The position numbers and the translations under genes were made by a program. This document shows positions 1-15,100 of a stretch of DNA of 64,000 bases, piece by piece. Position 1 is the stretch's first letter, and each line of letters starts with the position of its first letter. This DNA is from Aphrocallistes beatrix (lineage: Eukaryota; Porifera; Hexactinellida; Sceptrulophora; Aphrocallistidae). The notes beneath the pieces are model-generated. The model was given only the letters and a program-made list of their open reading frames with translations. It ran no database searches and had not been told where the DNA came from. The DNA lies in contig OY725495.1 of NCBI GenBank assembly GCA_963281255.1, forward strand, positions 4,588,001 to 4,652,000, read 5' to 3'.

Positions 1-164
1 TTGTTTGTTTTTGAACACTTTTTAAAGTGCTTATTCTAACATAACTCGCTCTGCCGAAGTGGTTGTTGAAAACTTTTTTAGTCAGAATTATTGCGAAATT
101 CTTTAATCTATTTCTAAGGAATTCTAAATTTAACCTTAGCTGACTGTTCCAATTCAATTTATAG

Positions 165-3100
165 GATTTGGCAGAAGCTCAGAAGATCGCAGCAGCTGGG
201 AAGCTCATCCCGTTGCCAGGAGAATCAGCTAAGGAATGTGCAGATGAATTAGGCGCTACAAGCAAGACAGTAGGCGCCAGTATGGCACAATTGCTAACAG
301 CTGCGAATCAAGGCAATGAATCCTACACTGGAATCGCTTCACGTGACACAGCCAATTCTCTGAGAGTGCTGGCTTCAAGTGTTAGGGGAGTAGCAGCTGG
401 AACTCAGGACTCCCAGCACCAAGACGATATCCTCTCCTCTGCGAAGAAAGTCATGGACCAAAGCGTCATTCTCATTGGTTCGTTATAAATAGATAGCAGC
501 TATTTTTAGGATGTTTATGTTCATGATTAATTCAACATTTCAAATTTTCATTCGGAGAAAGCAAATATTCAAATTTCTTAATTGGAAATGTTAACGGACA
601 AACTGTAACACATTAAAATTGTTGTTTTATTGACTAACTATAGTGGAATTCGCTATTAGCAACTCGAGTTTTGATCATAAAATGGTTGTTAATACGCGAA
701 GTTGTTAATAAGGGAACAGAATTAACACAAAATCTTCACCTGGGACCTGAAGATGAGTTGCTAGTAGAGCAATATTGCTAATAAGGGAGTTGCTAATAAT
801 CAAATTCCACTGTAATTTATCGGTTTCTCTCCTCGCAGTGGAATCTAAGGCAGCGGTAGAGAACCCAAATCTCCTGAACAAACAGAGCAGACTTGCACAA
901 GCCGCACGCGGGGTTTCTCAATCCCTGAACCAAGTTGTCTCCTGTCTTCCTGGTCCCAAGCACGTGGACCAAGCTCTGAAGATAATCGCCACTGCCAGCA
1001 AGCAGATCGACCCGAACAATTCCATCTTCGGGAAGAAACCGGATCAGCCCTACCAGACACTGCAGAATAACCTCAGCCAAGCAGCCGCACATCTCAACGC
1101 CGCTGCATCCCAGCTGGTCGCTTCTTCTAAAGGTGAGGAGTGGGGAATGGGTTTGTTTTAGGCAAGGATTATCTGGGAGCGTGAGACGCTCCTTTAGGCG
1201 AATGTTTTAACCGTAGAATGCCGACTGGGGACGAATGGCGGAACTTTCGTCCCTGGAATTTTCGCCTCCTGAAATGTCCCTTTCGCTCCTACTGATTTCT
1301 CAATCAAAATGCCTCATTTTCTTAGTGGTCTACAGAAGATATCAGGGGGTCCACAGAATATAGAAAAATTGCAATAGGGGGTCCACAGTCAAAAAAGGTT
1401 GAAAACCGCTGTTCTAGGGGGTAAAGCACCTGGACCCCACTGGGGGAATACAACGCCCTCCAGACCCCCCTGCTGCTAGGCTCCCAAAAATGCTGTCCAC
1501 GCCACTGTTTTGACTCGTTTCATATCTTTATAGGCTCATCGGAAGAGTTAGCTGCTTCGGCTACGGAGATCAGCAAGAGGTATGAAGAGCTGCTGATAGC
1601 TGGACTCCAGTTAGCCAGCTGTAGCTCTGATGCGGAGAGTCAGCAGGAAATGTTGGGATACCTTAGGACCATATCCATCTCCAGGTGAGGATATCCACAC
1701 ACTAATATGCTCGAGTAGACTACTGTACGAATATCCAAATACTATTATTTGCTTAGACAAGACTGCAGTAATATTGCTCTATCCTATCTAATGTTAAATC
1801 CCTGGATTTTGATTGGCTGATATATGTTGACACCTTTTGTAAAAGGTGTGAAAATTTCTTAGAATTTGCACCCAGTTTTAAATCTCCACCATATATGGAA
1901 TATATGGTACAAATTTGGTGCATTTTGGTCCAATAGAATTGCCAGGAGCGAGCAGACGTACGGACGTTCGATACCGATCATGACTAAGGCATCTCCTATA
2001 CTAGGAGCTGCACTGAAATATCCTAGCGTTTTAACATTGAAGATATATATGACCAGTGTTTCCCTTAGGATTATTGGAAAGCGCGTTTATTTTGCAATTT
2101 TTGTGCGGTTTATTCTGGTAAATTGCATTATTTAACAACAAAATCACGTTATTCGACAACTAAACGCACTCGGAAGGAAACACTGTATAATTATTACTCA
2201 TCCCATCCTAGCACTAAGCTTCTGTTGGCTGCTAAAGCATTGGCAGCAGACCCCAACGCTCCCAATGCTAAGAACCAACTAGCAGCCGCCGCTAGACTTG
2301 TCACGGACAGCATCAATACTCTCATCAACGTCTGCACTAGCTCCGCTCCTGGACAGAAGGAATGTGATACCGCACTCAGGAATATACAGATGGTGGCTTC
2401 TGTGTTGGACGATCCTAAGGTTAGATTGTTGGTTGTTTATCAATGTTGGAAGTGAATAGACAAACTTTAGAGTTTGATGCGTATGAACTACGTATCACCT
2501 TTCATACAACAACAGTAATCTAGAGTTAATTAACTATTGTAGAAATAGAATACTATTTTGCATAAACAAATGTGAACAAACGAACTATAAAATTTATTTA
2601 TTCTATAAATAAACTTTGCAATGTAAACAAATGTAAACAAACAAACTATAAACATTTGTGTGTTGTATATAAACTTTGAAATATACTTGTAAACAACAGA
2701 ATCTCGAGTTCACTGTATTAGAATACACATTTGCATAAACAAATATAAACAAACGAACTATAAACATTTATATATGAACTTTGCAATGTAAACAACAGTA
2801 ACTTCCAGTTCACTGTAGTAGAGTACAAGAATAAGTAAACAAATGTAAACAAACACAAACATGTTATTTCACATCTAACTCCATGTTTAGGAGCCAGTGA
2901 ATGATTCTAGCTTCTTCGAATGCCTAGAGACGGTACTGGAGAAAAGCAATGTACTCAACGAGTCCGTTACGGAAATCTCCGCGAGTGCTAGAGAAGGCAA
3001 TCATGAGAAATTCTGTGAGAGTATCAGAACTCTCTCTTCCTGTGTCATCGTTCTCTCTGAGTCCTCAGCTCACGCAGCTTATCTAGTCGGAGTATCTGAC

Positions 3101-6100
3101 CCTAGATCTGACCCTGCTATTCCAGGTAATGAGGTGGGAGTAGACTGGACAAAGTATTCGTACACCTCAATATTTTCCATCCAAATTGTTATAATTCTAA
3201 TCAATTTGTCAAAGGCATTTAATTAGTAACAAATACTAAATCTGACTTCAAATTCGTTTTCTTAACATTCAAATTACTCACTTTGTAAGCTTTCAGCCTA
3301 ATTACTCTCCTTCAAGATTTCTGCGAATACCTTTGTCCAGACAGTTTATGGAAGTTTTGTACAATATTGTGTGTGTGGTAGAAGAGTTTTATTTGAATAA
3401 TGAGTACCAGTGAGAGATCTTAGGAAGATCTAGGAGGATATTTCGTATGAATATATGGGGGGAAGAGTTCAATGGACACCCTTCATGAAGTACTATCAAA
3501 ACTAAAACTATCCTACTATAGTGCAGTCGACTCTGCTTAATAGGGTCACATCGGTCAGAGGACATTTTGCCCCGATTAAGCAGAGAACCCTATTAACCGA
3601 AAATATTTTGTATTAGCTTCTATGTGTGAGAGCTATTCCGGTCCTACCAAAAGAGTCCCGATTAAACAGTAGCCTTATTAAGCGGAGTCGACTGTATATG
3701 TTTTTAAGGACGATCTTGGTGTAAAATTACACCCACGATTCGTATTTTTCGGTGGTTAACACTAAGGTCTCAACCTTAAAAACCCAGTACTGTACAGCCT
3801 GTCTCCTCTCCACCTAGGTCTAGTGGACCAGGGACAGTACGCTCGAGCTCAGCACTCCATCTCTCTCGCCTGCCAAACTCTCCTCAACCCTGCCTGTAGT
3901 CAGCAGCAAGTGCTGGCTAGTGCTACCACCATTGCTAAGCACACGAGTCAGCTGTGTACTGTGTGCAAGAGCGCATCTAACAAGACGAATAACCCAGTAG
4001 CCAAGAAGCATTTCATGAACAGTGCTAAAGATGTGAGTTGTTTGTGTCTGGTATTTACTAATAAACAGCCTGTCCACTTCAAAATATGGAAAATAGTCCT
4101 TGTTTAATGAAATGAGAAATATTAATTAGGAAAATAGTGAGTTGGATTCTAAAATCCTAACTTTTTTCTTTTTCAATTTACTGTCCCTCCCTGAATATGT
4201 TTTTTCATGGACGTTAATCCTCCGGCGTTTATTCAGGGAAAGACGGTAATTCCATTTCCTTACTATATCATCCTAGCTCCACTCTTTAATGTCATTATTA
4301 TTATTGTGACTTTTAGGTTGCAAACTCAACTGGAAATCTCGTGAAGAAGATCAAGGACCTGAGTTCTGACTTAACTCCTGAGAACAGAGACGCTTGTTCT
4401 CAAGCGACGAAACCTCTCCTCGAAGCAGTGGATGCTCTGGCTACCTTTGCTTCTTCCCCAGAGTTCGCTAGCACCCCTGCTAGGATCAGCCCCCAGGTTC
4501 GTTGTAAACAACTTGTTTATGTCTACTTTATCAACCAAAGTGTTTAAGTTTAATCGTGAAGTTTATAGCGAATTTGATTACTGACAAAATCTATTCTACT
4601 TCCTAGAAGTAACCTCAACTTTAGATTAAGAATAGTTCTGGAAATAGGATAAAGTTCGATAGATTAGACAAAATGATTATAATTTTGTTTGTATAAGCAG
4701 AATGTGATTATTAAACTCGCCTCGAGGCATTTTCCACCAAATCAATAAGACTTCTCTGAACAAAAATCGACTAAATTGTCAAGTGTGCAAATGTGACTTT
4801 ATTTTACACAATAATCTCATGATTGTTATTGTCATGTTGTATTTTTTCATCGAACTTTTGTTTTATTACTGTTAAGTAATTGCTTATATAATTATAGTAG
4901 GAAGTATTGAATTATATCATGTGAGAAATATGAGACTTAACATACGATAAGATTACTGCTATATATAGTATAACCATCCATTCTAATATAATAAAAATTC
5001 AATTCGAATACATTCAAAAACATTTCAATTCTAATCAATTCACAAAGCTCAAAATATGGCTACACAATTCCCAGAACCAGCACAGCCTATAAACACCATC
5101 GAAGAAGAAATAAACCAATTCTTCGATAGAATAGTTGTCTGTGTTAACTACAGAAGAAGAGCACTCATCGCTGAAGCGAATGAGAAGAAAGAAGAAAAGA
5201 GAGAGAAACTGAAGAGAAAGGAACAGAGCGAGCAACAGCTACTAGCCTTGAAAGCAGAAACAGAGCAAAAGCTGAAAGAGAACTTCCTCAAAGAAACTCA
5301 AGAAAGAATCTTGAAAGATTTAGAAGATAAACTAGCAGAAGTGCGACTCCATCAACCAGAGAAACGCCTGAAGTTTCAGGGAGACTCGGGACAAGTGGAA
5401 CAACTGATCCTAGGTCTGGGAGGAATAATTATCGAGGAGGAAGTGCTAGTAGTCCCCCGCTACCAGGATATGAAAGTAACGGTAGCTGTGGGGAAGAGAG
5501 GATTGGAAGCTGTGGGGAAGAGAGGAGTGGGAGATGGAGAGATCTCAAATCCTCATGGTATCGCAATTGACCAGAACACAAGCAATATTTCAGGAAACAA
5601 GAGTCTTTGAAGATACTGGAAGAGTCTCCATCTTTTCTGAGTCAGGAGAGTTCATAAATAGCTTCGGACAGGAATACATGAGGATCCCATACGGCATTGC
5701 GATACATGGAAACTACGTGTATGTGTCAGATAACGCTTATGATAAAGTGCTCCAATTCGAACAAGGAACTAACATCAGTCTAGTCAAGAGAGTAGGAGGT
5801 CAGGGATTTAAAGATGGAAAGTTCAATCAGCCAAGTCAAATATGCGTTTCCAGGGATGGAGATGTGTACGTAGCTGATTGGAAGAATAATAGGATACAAA
5901 TCCTGGATAGTTCTCTCCATTTCCTACGCAAAATATCTCACAAATCATTGAGCAGACCACATGACATCAAGCTAACAGAAGATGAAGTATATGTGCTTAG
6001 TGATGAAGACAACCCCTGTATCCATGTCTTCTCTCACAACGGAGAGAAGATACGTTCTTTGATAGCACAAGGCATAGACCAGTGTGTTAGTCTGGCTAAT

Positions 6101-9100
6101 TACTTCTGTCTAGATGCAGACAAGAATATAATAATCAGTGATTGGGGAGATTACTGCATTAAAGTATTTTCTGCTGAAGGAACACTCCTGCACAAGATAG
6201 GAGAACGAGGTAATGAGAAAGGAATGTTTCTAGATCCTCTCGGAATCGCTTTGACGAAAGATCTCAAGCTAGTGATCGTGTCTGCTAGTAGGAAATATGG
6301 TCTACAAATATTTTCTTGTTGAATTCATCAAACGTGTGATTTTAGTGCTCTACCTCTGTAGTACATTCCTAGTGATATGATGTGTATATAAGAATGTGTT
6401 AGTTTAAAATTTATGATTTATTGACTCTTAAGGGGACACAATATGAATAAAATAGTGCACAACCTACCATACTAATAACCTTAAATCTACAAATTTTATT
6501 TTTCTAAAGTTAAGAAATTCCCCCGATATATTCAGATTAGAACTTTCAGTTAGTTTTCCTGTTATTCTAATTATAGAAATATAATTTCGCTGAAATTACT
6601 CTTTTATACTTAATTGATTTACATAGAGAAAACTGTGTATTTTTAGCAAAAATTCTAACGAAGTTTATTTTTTGCATTATAATATAGTTTGATGGATCGC
6701 ATTTTTTTAATTTTGAAAGTGTGAAGTTACTCTGCTCGTCCCATCTCGTAGGCACACGATGCGATGACTCCGATCATCATTTCTGGCCGAAACATGATTT
6801 CCAACTCGAACAGTTTGATCAGCACCTCCAAGTCTCTGATCCTACATCCCGACGATCAGAATCTGTGGCAGTTACTAGCTCAGCACTCTAAATCTCTGAC
6901 AGACTCCATCAGGAACTTAGTACAGTCAATCCGTGCCAACTCTCCTGGACAGAAGGAATGTACAAAGGCCGCAGGTGGGAATATATTTAGAATACTACAA
7001 TAACTGACCTAATGCTCCAATCTTCCATCTACTAGCATACTTGCCAACCTGAGCCATGATATAATCGGGATGAAGCTTTGAATTTCGCGGGACATGACGA
7101 GATCAATAGAAATGTACTATACTTAGAATACAAAAAAGCGGAACATAATGGGGAAATTTCATGTAAAAGCGGGGCACTAGAGAAAATTAGCTCAATGGAA
7201 GAGTGAAAAAAGTAGGACCTCCCACAATGGGTTTATCTAGAATTCAACAGTCGGGCACTTTTTTGAAGGTGATGGAAGTTATATGGCACCCAAACATGAG
7301 TTTATCTTGTAATTCAGGGGTGATGACACCAAAATCAAATCACGCAAGCACCTTGGCTCCTCGGACGATGCCAGACTGGCACCTATAAGTGCCGGCCAAC
7401 CACCTAGATAAACCCCTACCTGCCGCCAAAATGGGACAGTTGGCAAGTATGTACTAGTATCCTCAAGAATTGATTAGTAAGCTCACTATATCGTGTAGTG
7501 TAAGCCGAAACGAGTGTGCATCTAGTGTAGGGCATTAGGATCTTTCGATCCATGATCGAAAGATCTGGATCGAGATCGGATCGACGATCCTTTTTAAAAG
7601 TAGGATCGGGATCGGATCGAAACTTTTACTGAATTCGATCCGATCCTTTTTCTTTTTAATCCCCAAGTTGGAGGTGAAAGTGTTGAAATTTATGTTGATT
7701 AAATATATTTTTAATGTGTTTTATGGTTTGAATACTAACTTTAGCACTAAGTACGCACCAGGCTGCTGCAGACGGACGGAATTGCGCGCCGTCCATGCCA
7801 TAAGCCATCTCCTTCCAGGAGCTGTACTAAAAATGAAAGTCATCTGACTATTATTGAAAGGATCTTTTATATGCCAAACTTCTTGATCCAAACTCGTTAA
7901 AATCGTTAAAACTTCGTTACCAGGGTTTGACATTAACATTGGAGTATCACTAAACTTCTATTTTTAGCAACATTTTTAGTACGACTATAGACTTCTGAGT
8001 TCCATCACTGTGTGTCTGTGTAGGAATCCTGAATAGAGCGATCGGAGATATCGACAGAGCTACGCTGGAGGGAATGCAGCAGAATCTTCCTCCCAGACAG
8101 GACCACTCTCTCTCCGGATTCAGAGACCAGCTGCTCAACACGATGGAACAGATCTCCGAACTAATCGACCCGGTCTCTGTAGCCGCTAAGGGCGAAGCAG
8201 AGAACCTAGGACACTCCGTTACTAACCTGGTTTGTTTGTTTGTTTATTTATTTATTTGTTTGTTTGTTTGTTTGTTTGTTTGTTTGTTTGTTTGTTTGTT
8301 TGTTTGTTTGTTTGTTTGTTTGTTTGTTTGTTTGTTTGTTTGTTTGTTTGTTTCAGTTATTTATTACAATTTGACTGAAAACTGAGATTATTTCATTACT
8401 TGACTTCCGACCATTTCAATGGTCCTACCTTTCATAGAATATGTGTGTCGATATTTTTAGATTATGTCTCTAAATTTAGACCAGCCACTTTTCAAGCTTC
8501 ACTAACTTCGCTATTGGGATGGCGTCTCGTGTCAGTTCGTCAGCTGATCAGCAAGCCATCCTCGAACAAGCCAAGACATTGGCTGAAGGAGCACTACAGC
8601 TGATAATGGGCGCCAAAGAAGCTGGAGGGAATAAAGCGGCTTTGGAAGCTTATAGTGAGATTGACCAATCAGCTGAATCAATGAAACAGGTAAGCTATCA
8701 TTGCAATACTGAACTATACAAATTGTTAGGTAAATAATTTGTTGTTATTTATGTTTACACTCATTGACTAGGCAATAGAAGATCTGCACAAGACAGTGCA
8801 AGGTCCCTCAGATCCATTCTACAACGCTAGTGAGAACATAAGTAAGGCTAGGGAGAGGTTGGACGATCCCATCCAGGGGACACTGGAAGACGAGGACTAC
8901 ATTATCTGTCAGGATGGTATCTTCCAAGGAGCAAAGGCTATAGCTAAATTAGTTCAGGAATCCTTAGGTTAGTATCAATTGTAGAACCATGGATGCATAC
9001 TTATCTGTTCCGAGTCTACTATTGTACATAAAAATCAAGACAACTGTCCCATTTTTGGCGGGACGTCACGCTTTTTTATCTATTATTATGGAAAATCTTC

Positions 9101-12100
9101 TCGAGTGTCTGTTTTACGTGAAATTTCTTCATCGCTTTTCTTGATTCTATGTTGGCAAGTTGGTATGCAGGCTTTCATCCAGGCGTACTGGGCGCGCCTA
9201 GAGGCGCGTATTTGATTCCATGGATCATAATTAGGCGTAAGATTTTTTGAGGCAAGGCGCGTAGCATAAAACATCTATAAAAATGCTATATATAAATGAG
9301 TCTAGGCGCGTAGAAAAATGGCGTCCATTTAGACGTATGACTTTGGAAGCGGGATGAAACCCTGCATGCAAGCATGTTCTATTTTAAAAAATTGATATTC
9401 AAATCTAGCTTCGATTCAAAGTTTACTGTTGAATATATCTTCTTTCCTAGGAAAGTCAGGAGGTCAGGGGTCAGAAATGACTTCCATTGCGACACGATTG
9501 GCAGAGACTTACACAGCAATGACTGTAAACACGCGTAAAGCCATCAAACTAGCAGAAACGGAGGAAGTTTCTCTCCGCATCAAGCGCTCTGTTGCTAAGC
9601 TAGGCCACGACTGTGTGGAGTTCACGAAGAATGCCAGTATTTATACGAATCTACCCAACGACCCTGAAGCAAGGAGAGCGCACACTAACTCTGTTAAAGG
9701 AGTCATTGAGAAGGTGGGTTGAATGTTTGTATCAGTCATCCAATAAAATCCATCCCTTTGAAATCTTTTCGACATAATGTCGATCCATGATTTGTCTGCC
9801 ATTCCAGTTGTATATAACTTCTTACACTTCGTCCTCAAAAGTCAAGAAAGTATTTTAATAATCATTAGGTTTAGCTAATACAGTCGAAACCGGTTTTTTT
9901 CTCACTCCGGTTTATCCTTACTTATTGTTTTTTTCTTACTATTTCAGAATCTTAATTATGTAAAAGATTCTAAATCCATATTAATTTCCATCGTTTTTTC
10001 TTACTGTTTGAACCTGTAAAGAAATAGTAAGAAAAAAACGGTTTCGACTGTACGTATTTGAACCCAAATATGATTAAATGATAATGTGACGTGGAGATCT
10101 TAAGGTCCAGGTGTCATCATAATACTATAATGCTTTGAAATAACATTGTCCCGCATGATTGCTTAGTGACTTAGAGGCATTTTTTTTCTATAAAAGTTTA
10201 GCTAAAATAAATTTTTTAAAGAAGTTTGCATTGTTGAAATGAAAGCACTATCAACGATATAACATTTACGTTAAAACCTTCTCAGTTTAATTTTGATTCG
10301 GTGTATTTAGGCGCCAGATGCTATTTATAGTTTGGACGGCAAAATTTGTTGGATTTCCGCGCCCAAATGGCTTGAACAGGAAAGGGCGCTACATTCAGGC
10401 TACAAACTAAAAATATATTTACTCGACATAATGTATATTATTATAAACCAATGCCAGTATCCTAATGAAACCACTGTTGACTCCGCTTAATAGGGTCACA
10501 TCGGTCAGAGGACATTTTGGCCCGATTAAAGGGTCTCCATTTAACCGTATTATTAACCGAAAATATTTTGTGATGGCTTCTATGTGTGAGAGCTATTCTG
10601 GTCCTGCCAAAAGTGGCCTGATTAAGCGGTTGACTCGATTAAACAGTGACCCTATTAAGCAGAGTCGACTGTATTATTATTCCCACATTTCCATCCTTTC
10701 AGGTGAACTATGTGATGACAGCACTACAAGCTGGATCCAAAGGAACGCAGGCTTGTATCAATGCGATCTCAGTCATACAGGGAGTAGTGGGAGACCTGGA
10801 AACGACTGTCATGTTTGCGAATGCTAAAACTCTGAATCCGGAAAGTAAGGAGTCGTTTGGGATCCACAAAGAGAACCTCCTCGGCAGTTGTCAGAAGCTG
10901 GTGGAGGAAACGAAACGTCTGGTTTCTTCTGTGCAAGCAACTCAGGTTTGTGATACGTCCCAATCGCTTATAAGAACGGGACCGATGGAACTATATTCTT
11001 ACGGAGTAAATATTCCAATGTAGTCCTAGATACGTATATAAATGTTATTTTAATGTTACTTACTTAGCTAATTTTGGGATGGAGGATATACCATATATCT
11101 TATTCCATCTAGAGAGATTTCAACAGAGTTTATAATATCAGGCCATAGACACAGGATTTGAAATGTCTGGTTGGGACAAAATTCGGATTAAAAAAGGTCT
11201 TTGAAACCATTCAACCCTACAAAATGATCTTTAAATTGTCAAAAGTGGTCAGTTGTAATAGAGTCGCTAAGGTATCTACTGCACGGCTTATAATATTAAA
11301 GAAGTTTGAATGAGAAAGGACACGAAACGGAAAAAAATGTCTCACATCATTCAAAGATTTAATTAAAACACTTAAAAGTGCGAGGTTCCTGACTATATTT
11401 CCAGGATAGAATAAGTAAACAGACCTAGTTCTGGTAAACAATAATGTTTACAGTGTGTTTACTTGTGATTATGTCAGAACTTCTACTCATGAATAGAGAG
11501 TTCGTTACCTGAGTCTGCAGGCTTCCTTCTTTCAATTTCCTGTATGGATCATTTGTTCTTTGATCGATTCAGACATTTCAATCAGATTTAAAGTTTATAT
11601 TTCTTCAGTTCATTTCTATTTTTAAGGATTGCTACGTTTAAGATTAATCATATTTAAATAGTTCACAGTTTCTTATTAGAAATGTTCACTACTTGAAAGG
11701 TTGAATCATTTTCTGAGTATCTTCATAATTAATAGTGATTCGAATTCATCTTGAATTATCCACTGGCACATTAGTAACCAGCAGAAGTAGACTATTTCAT
11801 CAGCTGTACTATATTTTACTTGAAGTTCCAGGGCTGATTAAAGTAATGTTGCTTTTTAATCAAAAGATGAGGTTTTTTAAATTTAAAACAGATTTTACAA
11901 AAAAAAGAAAAATCTTTTTGACTTACGATTTAGCTAGAGACTGAGTTAAAAGGAGAACTTCAGCATACATGCCAACCGTCTCGCTTTTTCCATTATTTTC
12001 ACGACTGTCGAAATTAAATGTATAATACTTGTCCATTGCGTCCCGCCATATCCCACGAAATTCAACACGGCATCTCGTTTTTGGCGGGACGTCTCACTTT

Positions 12101-15100
12101 TTTACTTTTCTCCTGAGATAATTTTGACAAGTGTTTTTAAATGTAATTTCGATATATAACACTTTGCCATTGCGTCCCGCGAAATTCAGCACCACGTCCC
12201 GCTATTATCATGGCTCAAGTTGGCATGTGTGCATGTATATCAGAGTTCTTAAACTAGGGGGCGTAATACCGGATGAAAATGTGAAGAAACTTGTTGAAAA
12301 GAAACAGTTACATCCTTCACATTGATAGAGTTGTTTGACTTAAATAGATATTCTTAATTATATTAGAAAATAGGTGTGTTCTCCGAGTTTGGTAGTCTGA
12401 AAAAGTGTAGGTGTAGCCGCGTAGGGGGTGTGATAATTCACAGATTGGCCAAGGGGTGCATGGAGTCAAAAAGTTTAAGAACCCCTGATGTATATCAATG
12501 AAATCGTTATTGTTGTCACACTGAGTTATCTCTTGATAGGATGAGCTTTCCAAGACAGCAGTCAACTGTGAAACTCACGTGCAGCAATTAGCTGAGTCTT
12601 CCAAGCTAGCCGCTTCTGCTCTAACAGAGGACGATCCGGAAGCACAGATTCTGCTGCTCAATGCTGTGAAGGATGTGGCACTGGCCATGGGCACTCTTCT
12701 TGAGGCCACTAAGAATGCCAGTGGCAGGAATAGGACCGAAGGACAGATGTTGAAACTAAAGGTAGGAATCTACTATGAGTGTTGAGCCTATACGTACAAT
12801 TTAGTAACTGATGGATGTTCATTATGCAAACCTGTCCATTGGAATTGAAAATAATTGTTCAGACAAACAAATGTTCATATTTGTCTAGATAATGCAAATG
12901 TATATATTCAGCAACTTCACTTCGGTTTTCTCTTTATCCATACTACATGGCTATACAGTGAAAAAAGTGTTTTAATCCATGAAATTTTTATGTTTAGGAA
13001 GCGAGAAAATTGTAATTTCCCCCATTGCCTTGCGATTATGTTATTTATCGATTTAGGGGTATAATGAATAATGATGTATTTATCTCTAAGAACTGTGTCA
13101 TATCCTGACTCGTATATCTCACTGTGTATAGTCTGTACTTAGAGGAGTATATTGTATACAGTAGAACCTCATTAATACAAATACAACGGTCGAAATCTGT
13201 TCGTGTTATCCGGAATTCGTATTAACCGTAGTGTTTACATATATTTACCTCCATAAGGGACAAAGATCTGTTCGTATTATCTGTGTTCTTATAAACAAGG
13301 TTCTACTCTAGCATTGTACAGTCGACTCCGCTTAATAGGGTCACATCGGTCAGAGGACATTTTGTCCCGATTAAGCGGAGAACCCTATTAACCAAAAATA
13401 TTTTGTATTAGCTTCTATGTGTGAGAGCTATTCCGGTCCAGCCAAAAGTGGCCCGATTAAGCGGTTGACCCGATTAAACAGTGAGCCTATTAAGCGGAGT
13501 CGACTGTATTTGAGTTACACATCCATTCACAGGTTGCAGCTAAGAGCATGGTGACCAGTGTCACCTCTCTAATGAAGACAATCACCAGTGTAGAAGACGA
13601 GGCGGGAAGAAGTCAGCGAGCACTAGAGACTGCATTGGAAGCTATTCAGCAGTGTCTGGTTGAGTTTGAGTCTAAGCATCCTTCCCACAAGCGAGCCTCT
13701 CCTGAAGATATGCTGCACTGTTCTAAGGAGCTCACCAAAGCTACAGCCAGGACTGCTAGAGCCGTGCTACCTGGTGACTTTTTGAGTTTGCTAAGTTTGC
13801 CATTAAGTTACCAAAACACAATACGTATTCAATTTCTATTATGTTTACAGTCAGTCCTCTCTAATTGTCCACTTAGGATCCCATTACCCAATGGTGGACA
13901 ATTAGAGAGGACTTAGTGTACTTTCTACCCATTCTGTTATACTGAGTGATGATGTTGTAGTTCGAAGTTATCCAATCATTCTATTGTCCCACGACATAAC
14001 AACATGAATTTAATATATTAGAAACCTTTTGAAATAACAATGTATATTAATCTTACCATCATTGGTTGTGTATACCCAATTACCCATCTATTTAGCAAGA
14101 TAGTATTCATCCATCGAAAAGTAATGGCAAATGAAATCCATTAGTAACTCCATTGCCCATGTATGGTGTTATGACATCGAATTGACAGAAATAGATTCAG
14201 TTCTTTATAATATTGAGTTTAATCTCTGATTGTAAAGAAGTACTTTTCACATCTACTCTCTGCTGACTGACAAATGAAGTTTAATTACGACGACATTCAA
14301 ATATGATTGGTCATAATCGAATGGCGGAAGTTTCGTCGCTGATATTTCATTGAATGAAATTATTGAATCCTCACTTTCATTCTCCCATTCATTCTAACAA
14401 ATAATAAATGACAATCAGCCACACCCTCACGAAATAAAAATACCATTCTCACGTGCCATTTGATATTATTTCAAACTCAAAATCCTCACTCTCACTCTCC
14501 TATCAATTCTATTCAGCTTTAGAACAAATTCATTTTCCAACAGTTTGTAATTCCATTCTCAAATATCAGCGACGAAACATCCGTTTACCGTCATAATCTG
14601 ATCTTATGAGCAATATTACAGCTACATTCGACTCCGCTTAATAGGACCACATCGGTCAGAGGACATTTTAACCCGATTAAGCGGAGAACCCTATTAACCG
14701 AAAATATTCTGTAATAGCTTCCATGTGTGAGAGCTATTCCGGTCCTGCTAAAAGTGGTCCTATATTATTTGAGTCGGCTGTACTTTATTCATGAATATTT
14801 ACACAGGACAACAGAAGCAGGAAGAACTCACAGCCGCAGCGAATGATGGTCGAAACGCAGTCACGAGTCTACTCCCAATCGTCAAGTCTATCTCCCAGGA
14901 TATCGAGAACCAGGATCTGAAGGCCCGCTGTCTTCAGGCGGGGAGGGAGTCTGCCAAGAACTACTCAGCGCTGCTTAGCTTCGTTAAGACGGGAACCGCG
15001 AGGAAAGATAGTCAGACACAGCTGAGAACTCTGTCCCATGATGTAGCCAATAGTATCGCAGAGATTGTACAGGTTAGCTGTGTAGCAATAATAATAACTT

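Noticed and set aside
1866..2135. Small ORF in a talin intron
   Set aside because: Lies in the dispersed 440-bp repeat family and has no domain.
8230..8385. Cys-Leu-Phe-Val repeat protein tail on the talin exon frame
   Set aside because: Read-through of the (GTTT)n array after the splice donor; the next exon continues talin in frame.
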